Below, piece after piece: positions 1-4,958 of a DNA stretch of 6,608 nucleotides. This stretch comes from DASVCZ01 sp036381335 (GTDB lineage Bacteria; Patescibacteriota; Microgenomatia; UBA1400; PJMF01): positions 1 through 6,608 of the forward strand of contig DASVCZ010000071.1 of NCBI GenBank assembly GCA_036381335.1, in the 5' to 3' direction. Position 1 is the first letter of the stretch. Every line of letters begins with the position of its first letter. A program made the translations under genes and the position numbers. The notes under the pieces are model-generated. The model ran no database searches, was not told where the DNA came from, and saw nothing but the letters and a program-made list of their open reading frames with translations.

Positions 1-739
1 ATACCGGTGTAATTTCGGTCCCCCGGGTCAGATGATGAATGTGCAACTGGCCATCAACATACGAAACGAGCTGACCGTGGTCGATAGCAATGTACTCGAT
101 GGCATCTTGGCTCATCGACAAAACGTCAGAGGAAAAATAAATGCTACCGGCCCCGCCCCGACCAACTACCAGGGGCGACCCATAGCGAAACGCGTACATG
201 TCTCCTTCAACGGTCATGATCAAGACCGTACTCCGCCCGTCTAGTTGCTTGACCGCTTGGCTAACCAACTTGGCGGTCAACTTTCCACCTTTGGCTTTCT
301 GGACACTCCTCTCCAGCAATCGAACAATGACTTCCGTATCCGTCTGGGTTTTAAAGGTATATCCTTGCTGTTGGAGTTTGTTTTTGAGCGCTTGGTAGTT
401 TTCCACCACCCCGTTTTGCACCAGCACAAACGAGCCGTCACTGGCCAGATGAGGATGGGCGTTGACTTCGGTGACGCCGCCATGGGTCGCCCACCGGGTA
501 TGGCCCAGCGCTGTTCGGGCAGCCGGCAGCTTCAATTCCGCTACCGACTTAACCTCACTAATCTTGCCAATTTTTTTATAGACTTTAATTTCTGATGACG
601 AGGTTTTTTTCTGCTTTAACGCTGCTACTCCCCAAGAGTCATAGCCACGATACTCAATCCGCTTAATGCCTTGGAAGACCAACTCAGTGGCATTTTTTTG
701 GCTGGAAGGAGAAAGGGAGACGCCGTAGATACCGCACAT
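1..739 (-). CDS. glmS: Glutamine--fructose-6-phosphate aminotransferase, N-terminal part (partial at left edge)
   Basis: The frame opens with ATG at 739 and stays open for 246 codons to the window edge, so the C-terminal isomerase (SIS) domains lie outside. The protein starts MCGIYGV, giving the Cys2 that becomes the N-terminal nucleophile of Ntn-type glutaminases after Met removal. Family motifs follow in order: YRGYDSWG (about residues 30-37), GHTRWATHGG (79-88), NGVVENY (109-115) and TDTEV (133-137). This is the class II glutamine amidotransferase domain that releases ammonia from glutamine; full-length GlmS uses it to convert fructose 6-phosphate to glucosamine 6-phosphate, the first step toward UDP-GlcNAc for peptidoglycan. 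A different class II amidotransferase is unlikely because the RGYDS and HTRWATHG signatures are typical of GlmS. It is divergent from rpmE. An AAAGGA sequence sits 7 bases before the ATG. No ribozyme-like leader is visible because the spacer is too short. Confidence 0.95.
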   Translation of the reverse strand, partial: MCGIYGVSLSPSSQKNATELVFQGIKRIEYRGYDSWGVAALKQKKTSSSEIKVYKKIGKISEVKSVAELKLPAARTALGHTRWATHGGVTEVNAHPHLASDGSFVLVQNGVVENYQALKNKLQQQGYTFKTQTDTEVIVRLLERSVQKAKGGKLTAKLVSQAVKQLDGRSTVLIMTVEGDMYAFRYGSPLVVGRGGAGSIYFSSDVLSMSQDAIEYIAIDHGQLVSYVDGQLHIHHLTRGTEITPV

Positions 740-755
740 ACTTGTTTCCTTTCAA

Positions 756-764
756 AGTATATCA
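756..764 (-). promoter_or_regulatory. Extended -10 promoter of glmS
   Basis: Read on the minus strand this is TGATATACT: a TATACT -10 box (756-761) with the TG of an extended -10 element. No good -35 hexamer is seen at 16-18 bases, which fits an extended -10 promoter. Transcription would begin near 749, giving a leader of only about 10 bases and cutting into the AAAGGA ribosome binding site at 747-752. Inferred from consensus only. Confidence 0.5.
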
Positions 765-817
765 AATTCACCCATGGTGGAAGAGCCAAAATACGGACGC
801 AGATCCAGTTCTCTGCT

Positions 818-845
818 TTGAACTTTTGCCTTTTCCTGGTATACT
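818..845 (+). promoter_or_regulatory. Promoter of rpmE, predicted leaderless
   Basis: TTGAAC (818-823), a 16-base spacer, then TATACT (840-845) preceded by TGG, so both a -35 and an extended -10 are present. The -10 ends 8 bases before the rpmE ATG at 854, so transcription should start within a base or two of the start codon. No Shine-Dalgarno sequence lies upstream of that ATG, which agrees with a leaderless message. Confidence 0.65.
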
Positions 846-853
846 ACTCCTCT

Positions 854-1222
854 ATGAAATCTGGCATCCATCCTACCTGGTATCACAACGCGACGGTTAC
901 GTGCGCTTGCGGGAACACGTTTACCACCGGTTCTAGTCAAGAATCGTTGCAAGTTGATATTTGTAGTGCCTGCCACCCCTTTTTCACTGGCGAGATGAAG
1001 TTTGTCGATACCCAAGGTCGGGTTGACAAGTTTATGCAAAAGATGCAAGCTGCCCAACAAAAGCAAGCTGCTCTCCAGGCTAAAGCTCAACAAAAACAGG
1101 GCAAAAAAGCCGAAAAAGCTGAAACTAAGTCCTATCGCCAACTACTCCGCGAACAACAAGACTCTCTCAAGCAAGCTAAACCCCGCCAGGGCGGGATCAC
1201 TCAAGAGCGAAAAGCTGCCTAG
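854..1222 (+). CDS. rpmE: Large ribosomal subunit protein L31 with long C-terminal extension
   Basis: The 122-residue product begins MKSGIHPTWYHNATVTCACG and continues through VDICSACHPFFTG to GRVDKFMQK. The four cysteines C17, C19, C37 and C40 match the zinc-binding C+ form of bacterial L31, and CHPFFTG is the family signature. L31 sits on the 50S central protuberance and takes part in the bridge to the small subunit. The core ends near residue 63; E. coli L31 is about 70 residues. Here a further 55-60 residues follow, rich in Gln, Lys and Ala, likely helical and strongly basic. The start at 854 is chosen because homology begins there and a promoter lies directly before it; reading upstream to 671 would run antisense over glmS. 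prfA follows after 59 bases, and the two are probably cotranscribed. Confidence 0.95.
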   Translation: MKSGIHPTWYHNATVTCACGNTFTTGSSQESLQVDICSACHPFFTGEMKFVDTQGRVDKFMQKMQAAQQKQAALQAKAQQKQGKKAEKAETKSYRQLLREQQDSLKQAKPRQGGITQERKAA

Positions 1223-1243
1223 CTCATTTTCCTATTCTCGAGG

Positions 1244-1249
1244 TACAAT
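1244..1249 (+). promoter_or_regulatory. Possible secondary -10 box before prfA
   Basis: TACAAT lies in the rpmE-prfA gap, 32 bases before the prfA ATG. No convincing -35 or TG extension accompanies it, so it may be chance. If used, the leader would carry only a distant AAGGTG (1262-1267) as a ribosome binding site. The default view is that prfA is read from the rpmE promoter. Confidence 0.2.
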
Positions 1250-1281
1250 TGGGGAGTAACCAAGGTGTCCTTTTGCTGACT

Positions 1282-2256
1282 ATGACCAATCCCTATCAAT
1301 TCCAAATCGACCAGCTGCACGCTCGGATTGAAGAAAATCAAGCGTTACTTGCCGATCCTGAACTTGGGTCATTAGCTCAAGAAGAAGTAGCTCGGTTAAC
1401 GCAAGAAAAAGCAGTCTTGGAGAAAGCAGCCCAAGACTTTGATAACGCTCAAAACGCCGATGCCGGACCAGCGGTTGGTGAGGCGCCCATTAACTGTATC
1501 ATTGAGATTCGCCAAGGGGCAGGTGGTGACGAAGCCAAAATTTGGGGCAATGATTTATTGCGGATGTACCTTCGTTTTATCGAAGTTCAAGGCTTGAAAG
1601 TAGAAGTGCTGGATGAAATGGTCATTAAAGTCCGGGGTAAAGTTTCGCTGGTGGAAGGGAGCGAGCCCCTGACGGCTTACGAAGTTTTTAAGTACGAATC
1701 GGGTGTCCACCGGGTACAACGCGTGCCAGAGACGGAATCTCAGGGCAGAATTCATACCTCGACGGCGTCGGTGGCGGTGCTGCCTGAAGTCAATGCGCGG
1801 GCCGTTGAAGTCCGCGACGAAGACTTGGAGTGGCAATTTATGCGCGCGGGCGGTGCCGGCGGTCAAAACGTCAATAAAGTCAACAGTGCGGTTCGGCTGA
1901 CTCATGTGCCCTCGGGTATCGTGGTCACCGCCCGCAGTGAACGCACCCAGGGACGCAACCGGGATATTGCTATGGATCTGCTCCGCTCTCAACTCTGGGA
2001 ACTAGAGGAAGAAAAAAGATTAGCTCAGATCGGAGATGCCCGGAGCGTGATTGGGCGCGCGCAGCGCGCCGAGAAGATCAGGACGTATAATTATCCTCAG
2101 AATCGGGTCACCGACCACCGAATTAACGAAAGTTGGCATAATCTGGAAAGTATTCTGCAGGGGAATTTAACGGATGTGATTACCACGGTTCGAGAGAAAC
2201 TAAGCGCTGAAGTTGAGCCGGATGCCGAAGTGATTTCAGCCGAAGTATCAGAGTAA
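1282..2256 (+). CDS. prfA: Peptide chain release factor 1 (short N-terminal domain)
   Basis: A 324-residue class I release factor that reads UAA and UAG stop codons in the ribosomal A site and triggers peptide release. The GGQ loop that enters the peptidyl transferase centre is at residues 193-195 within AGGAGGQNVNK. The codon-reading tripeptide lies in HRVQRVPETESQGRIHTS: P149-E150-T151 fits the RF1 P-x-T pattern (PAT or PVT in most species) rather than the RF2 SPF. The C-terminal RTYNYPQNRVTDHRI block is also typical of RF1. E. coli RF1 has 360 residues; most of the missing length is at the N-terminus, where the first helical segment is absent. The ATG at 1282 is preferred over an in-frame TTG at 1249. 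The usual partner methyltransferase gene prmC does not follow; htrA converges 28 bases downstream. Confidence 0.96.
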   Translation: MTNPYQFQIDQLHARIEENQALLADPELGSLAQEEVARLTQEKAVLEKAAQDFDNAQNADAGPAVGEAPINCIIEIRQGAGGDEAKIWGNDLLRMYLRFIEVQGLKVEVLDEMVIKVRGKVSLVEGSEPLTAYEVFKYESGVHRVQRVPETESQGRIHTSTASVAVLPEVNARAVEVRDEDLEWQFMRAGGAGGQNVNKVNSAVRLTHVPSGIVVTARSERTQGRNRDIAMDLLRSQLWELEEEKRLAQIGDARSVIGRAQRAEKIRTYNYPQNRVTDHRINESWHNLESILQGNLTDVITTVREKLSAEVEPDAEVISAEVSE

Positions 2257-2284
2257 TTAACCGCGCTCCTCTCGACAGCTCTGT

Positions 2285-3460
2285 CTACTGCCCTCGCATT
2301 TCAATGGTCACTCTCCCCTCATGCCCGCTTCGCCAATATTCAATCTCCACTCGAGTCCCAATCTTAGCTTCATTGATTAATGCTGCCAGCGATTTTTCAG
2401 AATCTTTCAAAGACACTCCGTTAAAACTGGTAAGAATGTCACCCCGCTCTAGTCCGGCTTGATCGGCCGAGGATCCCGCCACCACTTCCACCACATACGC
2501 ACCTTGCGGCACCTCGTTAAAGAGAGCTGCCTGTTCGGTAATCATCTGGTAGCGAATGCCCATAAACGGCCGGTCAAACTCTCCGGTAGCCAAGAAATTA
2601 TCAATCGAAGCCTTAATGACGTTTATGGGAATGGCAAAACCAATGTTTTCGGCGCCGGCAGTCACCGCCACGTTGACCCCAATCACTTGTCCTTGCTGAT
2701 TCAGCAGTGGTCCTCCCGAGTTGCCCGGATTAATAGCGGCGTCCGTTTGAATCACGTTTTCCAGACCTTCAATGGTTTGACCACTGGCCGCGGTCAGGCC
2801 TCGGCCTAACCCTGAGACCACTCCCGTAGTCACCGTTTCTCTGAATTCGCCCAGCGCCGTCCCAATCGCCACTACCCCTTCGCCCACCCTAATCTCATCG
2901 GAATTACCCAGCGGCATGGCCGGCACATTTAAGCCTTCAACTTTTAAAATCGACATGTCGACTTCCGGGTCACGGTAAATGTCAGTCACTCGATACTCAC
3001 GATCATTTTCATCGACCACTAAGTACTCGGCTTCGGGGTCGGAAACCACATGCTTATTAGTCACTACTAGGTTATTGTCGACCACAAATCCCGAACCAAT
3101 GTCGCGTTGAATCTGCTCTACTTCGCCTGTAGGTGGAGTTTGCCCAAATAAGCCAAAAATACTGTCTTCAAAAGGGTCAATCACGGCTTGTTCCTTCCTG
3201 ATGGACACGGTCACCACCGACGGCGAAGCCGCCTCCACAATGTCCGGCACGCTCAGCGTTACGCCCCGCTCAACCAGGTTTTCTAGCGGGGTAATAGCTC
3301 TTCTAAAAGAATTGGAAAGCGGCTGGCGATCGACCAAAAAATCAATGGGTTTGACCACAAAAACTCGATCGGCGATAGCGCCGGCAAAGAAGGAAACTAA
3401 AATTAAGGCAGAGACAGATAAACCGAGAAAAAATGTTTTCACTTGGGGAGTGATCTGCAT
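2285..3460 (-). CDS. htrA: HtrA/DegP-like membrane-anchored serine protease with one PDZ domain
   Basis: The 391-residue product starts with a short N-terminus and one hydrophobic helix (about residues 8-30), predicting a membrane anchor with the protease outside the cell membrane. A trypsin-like domain follows, with the triad visible as H137 (VVTNKHVV), D168 (PEVDMSILKV) and S248 (INPGNSGGPL). One PDZ domain covers about 298-389. HtrA proteases degrade or refold damaged envelope proteins; the PDZ domain binds exposed C-termini or controls activity. The length and single PDZ resemble DegS or Gram-positive HtrA rather than two-PDZ DegP. The ATG at 3460 is chosen over a TTG at 3478, because a promoter -10 box lies between the two. 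The stop is TAG. The Nudix gene lies 46 bases upstream on the same strand; prfA converges from the other side with no clear terminator between. Confidence 0.93.
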   Translation of the reverse strand: MQITPQVKTFFLGLSVSALILVSFFAGAIADRVFVVKPIDFLVDRQPLSNSFRRAITPLENLVERGVTLSVPDIVEAASPSVVTVSIRKEQAVIDPFEDSIFGLFGQTPPTGEVEQIQRDIGSGFVVDNNLVVTNKHVVSDPEAEYLVVDENDREYRVTDIYRDPEVDMSILKVEGLNVPAMPLGNSDEIRVGEGVVAIGTALGEFRETVTTGVVSGLGRGLTAASGQTIEGLENVIQTDAAINPGNSGGPLLNQQGQVIGVNVAVTAGAENIGFAIPINVIKASIDNFLATGEFDRPFMGIRYQMITEQAALFNEVPQGAYVVEVVAGSSADQAGLERGDILTSFNGVSLKDSEKSLAALINEAKIGTRVEIEYWRSGHEGRVTIEMRGQ

Positions 3461-3468
3461 ACCCACTG

Positions 3469-3497
3469 AGTGTAACAAATTAGCAGATTCTGATCAA
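3469..3497 (-). promoter_or_regulatory. Promoter of htrA, predicted leaderless
   Basis: Read on the minus strand: TTGATC (3492-3497), a 17-base spacer, then TACACT (3469-3474). Eight bases separate the -10 box from the htrA ATG at 3460, the same distance as at rpmE and ctpA. Each hexamer matches the sigma-70 consensus at 4 of 6 positions, so this is weaker than the rpmE and ctpA promoters. No Shine-Dalgarno of good quality precedes the ATG. Confidence 0.5.
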
Positions 3498-3506
3498 GGA
3501 TGCTAA

Positions 3507-3911
3507 TTAGGTAATCAGTCCTTTTTCGTACAAATCATCAAAAATGAGATGGTTCACCGGTGACGTTTCCAGCTTCCGACTGTGGTCAAAAAAGTCGATT
3601 TTATCGATCTCGTTGCTCGGCTCCATCACTCCCTCAAACTCTGCTCGGTAGCACGTCATTCTCACCATCGTCCCTTCTGGTTTACCATGGGCTTGGGCTT
3701 CAAAAGTACCGTAGTATTCGATCGTGTCAGGCAACAGATCAACAGTCAGTTCCTCCTTAATCTCGCGCACTAATGCCGCCTCATCACTCTCGCCTGCTTC
3801 GCGCTTACCGCCAGGAATGTACCAAGCGTCTTTGCCATGGCTTAAGGTCACCAGAACTTTATCATCCACCAGGTAAATGTAAGCAAGTTTATCAATAAAT
3901 TGCTTGTCCAT
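3507..3911 (-). CDS. Nudix hydrolase, substrate unknown
   Basis: A 134-residue single-domain protein. The Nudix box spans residues 35-57: G35, E41, then R49-E50-I51-K52-E53-E54, matching G-x5-E-x7-R-E-U-x-E-E, whose glutamates hold the catalytic Mg2+. The glycine normally found two residues after the last Glu is T56 here. The family hydrolyses nucleoside diphosphates linked to another group (damaged nucleotides, ADP-ribose, sugar nucleotides and others), and the sequence does not tell me which. No targeting signal or extra domain is seen, so it is probably cytosolic. The ATG at 3911 is the first residue of an N-terminus leading directly into the first strand (KLAYIYLVDDKVLV). It lies upstream of htrA on the same strand and may be cotranscribed, although htrA has its own promoter. 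Nothing in the context fixes its role. Confidence 0.9.
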   Translation of the reverse strand: MDKQFIDKLAYIYLVDDKVLVTLSHGKDAWYIPGGKREAGESDEAALVREIKEELTVDLLPDTIEYYGTFEAQAHGKPEGTMVRMTCYRAEFEGVMEPSNEIDKIDFFDHSRKLETSPVNHLIFDDLYEKGLIT

Positions 3912-3917
3912 GAGATT

Positions 3918-3945
3918 ATTGTAACAGAAAGCACATCTCTTTCAC
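3918..3945 (-). promoter_or_regulatory. Promoter of the Nudix gene, predicted leaderless
   Basis: Read on the minus strand: GTGAAA (3940-3945), a 16-base spacer, then TACAAT (3918-3923) preceded by TGT, an extended -10. Only 6 bases (3912-3917) separate the -10 box from the ATG at 3911, so transcription should begin at about the start codon itself. There is no room for a ribosome binding site. Confidence 0.55.
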
Positions 3946-3946
3946 A

Positions 3947-3975
3947 TTCACTATTCGGTTTATCTTTGGTAGTAT
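3947..3975 (+). promoter_or_regulatory. Promoter of dinD
   Basis: TTCACT (3947-3952), a 17-base spacer, then TAGTAT (3970-3975) preceded by TGG. The predicted start of transcription near 3982 leaves a leader of about 20 bases, long enough to include the AGGAGG site. The -35 box lies one base from that of the divergent Nudix promoter. No LexA operator of the E. coli (CTGT-N8-ACAG) or Gram-positive (GAAC-N4-GTTC) type overlaps it. Confidence 0.45.
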
Positions 3976-3994
3976 GAATAAGGTACGAGTTATT

Positions 3995-4000
3995 AGGAGG
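3995..4000 (+). promoter_or_regulatory. Strong Shine-Dalgarno site of dinD
   Basis: A perfect AGGAGG, four bases before the dinD ATG at 4005. It is the only perfect core I find ahead of a gene here. Another ATG at 4001 follows it at once but opens a frame of only three codons (Met-Tyr-Gly-stop), so 4005 is the productive start. Confidence 0.8.
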
Positions 4001-4004
4001 ATGT

Positions 4005-4853
4005 ATGGTTAAAACATTGGTGATTTTCGAAAAAATAAAGAAAATAAACGATTTCGAACAAGAATATTGGTCGGCTCGGCAATTAGCGAAAGCCTTAGAG
4101 TACTCCGACTACCGAAATTTTGAAACCGTCATCAAAAAGGCTAAGAAATCATGCAAAAATAGCGGTCAATCAATCTCAGATCATTTTGGTGATGTCACCG
4201 ATATGATCGAATTAGGTAAATCTGCATCACGCCCTATTAATGATGTTTTATTATCTCGTTATGCTTGCTACCTCATCATGCAAAATGCTGATCCTTCTAA
4301 AGAAATTGTTGCTTTAGGTCAAACCTATTTTGCTATCCAAACTCGCAAACAAGAGGTGCAAGATCAATTAATTGAAGATCAAAAAAGAACGTACCTGCGA
4401 GATGAAATTTCAGCTCATAATAAACATCTTGCTCAAACTGCCAGCAAAGCTGGGGTACAGAACTTCGCTACTTTCACTAATTACGGCTACATGGGTTTAT
4501 ACGGAGGCTTGGACGTGCAGAAAATTCATCAGCGAAAAAAAATTAAGAAAAGCCAAAAAATTTTGGATCATATGGGGAGTGAAGAATTAGCGGCTAATCT
4601 TTTCCGAGCTACTCAAACTGAAGCTAAGTTACGCCGAGAAGATATTAAAGGTCAGGTTAAAGCTAATCAAACTCATTTTGAAGTCGGGAAAAAAGTTCGA
4701 CAAACGATTAAAGAATTAGGTGGGACGATGCCGGAAAAGTTGCCTGCCTCAGATAGTATTGGGAGTGCCAAAAGAAGAATAAAAAAGGTTCACCCGACTG
4801 TAAAGTTAATGCGGTCAAACCTCTCTATGCCCGTCGGAGACCCTGTTGCTTAA
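4005..4853 (+). CDS. dinD: DNA damage-inducible protein D (DinD), BRO-N type domain
   Basis: The 282-residue product resembles E. coli DinD (about 274 residues) along most of its length. Recognisable blocks are YWSARQLAKALEYSDYRNF (21-39) in the BRO-N-like N-terminal part, LSRYACYLIMQNADPSKE (83-100), GQTYFAIQTRKQE (105-117), YGGLDVQKIHQRKKIKKSQK (166-185), AANLFRATQTEAKLRRE (196-212) and THFEVGKKVRQTIKELGGT (223-241). In E. coli dinD is a LexA-controlled SOS gene whose product inhibits RecA activities; whether this copy does the same is inferred. The last 35 or so residues do not look conserved. The gene is on its own between genes of the opposite strand, is visibly richer in A+T than its neighbours, and has an AGGAGG site unlike them. 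These point to horizontal acquisition. The final codons and stop lie inside a perfect inverted repeat. Confidence 0.92.
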   Translation: MVKTLVIFEKIKKINDFEQEYWSARQLAKALEYSDYRNFETVIKKAKKSCKNSGQSISDHFGDVTDMIELGKSASRPINDVLLSRYACYLIMQNADPSKEIVALGQTYFAIQTRKQEVQDQLIEDQKRTYLRDEISAHNKHLAQTASKAGVQNFATFTNYGYMGLYGGLDVQKIHQRKKIKKSQKILDHMGSEELAANLFRATQTEAKLRREDIKGQVKANQTHFEVGKKVRQTIKELGGTMPEKLPASDSIGSAKRRIKKVHPTVKLMRSNLSMPVGDPVA

Positions 4854-4862
4854 AAGCAACAG
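4843..4862 (+). repeat. Perfect inverted repeat over the dinD stop codon
   Basis: CTGTTGCT (4843-4850) and AGCAACAG (4855-4862) form an 8-base stem around a TAAA loop; the TAA stop of dinD (4851-4853) falls in that loop. No T-run follows, so it is not a standard terminator alone. Its core is repeated 41 bases downstream at 4885-4902. Confidence 0.8.
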
Positions 4863-4883
4863 TCCAGAGGTAAACCAGGCTAA

Positions 4884-4909
4884 GTGTTGCTTTTATGCAA
4901 CACCCTTTT
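4884..4909 (+). terminator. Candidate terminator of dinD (second related hairpin)
   Basis: GTGTTGC (4884-4890) and GCAACAC (4897-4903) pair as a 7-base stem with a six-base TTTTAT loop, followed by CCTTTT. The T-run is short, so termination may be inefficient. The 18-base core TGTTGCTTTTATGCAACA matches the core of the previous hairpin at 15 of 18 positions, with all differences in the loop. Confidence 0.5.
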
Positions 4910-4934
4910 CAACGAAGGTAATAAAATATTTGAA

Positions 4935-4953
4935 CCCGTATGCGTTTTACGGG
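4935..4953 (-). terminator. Candidate terminator of ctpA
   Basis: CCCGTA (4935-4940) and TACGGG (4948-4953) form a 6-base stem with a 7-base loop, starting 6 bases past the ctpA stop codon. On the minus strand the stem is followed by TTCAAATATTTT, an interrupted T-rich stretch. The position directly after the stop supports the assignment; the broken T-run makes it moderate. Confidence 0.5.
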
Positions 4954-4958
4954 GAAAA

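Noticed and set aside
671..853. Upstream in-frame extension of rpmE from a TTG at 671
   Set aside because: It would overlap the start of glmS antisense and add 61 residues with no L31 similarity; the promoter and homology both point to ATG 854.
1182..1195. Terminator in the last codons of rpmE (CCCGC-CAGG-GCGGG)
   Set aside because: A short GC stem in coding sequence, with no T-run after it; it would also cut prfA off from its likely promoter.
1249..1281. TTG start for prfA at 1249
   Set aside because: It adds 11 residues (MGSNQGVLLLT) without family support; ATG 1282 leads directly into the first RF1 helix.
2257..2287. Bidirectional terminator between prfA and htrA
   Set aside because: GACAG-CT-CTGTC (2274-2285) has a two-base loop and no T-run on either strand; too weak to call.
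3461..3478. TTG start for htrA at 3478
   Set aside because: The codon lies upstream of the predicted -10 box at 3469-3474, so the transcript would not include it, and ATG 3460 gives a normal membrane-anchor N-terminus.
4843..4862. LexA operator in the palindrome at the end of dinD
   Set aside because: It has CTGT and ACAG ends but 12 bases between them rather than 8, and it lies downstream of the gene, not at the promoter.
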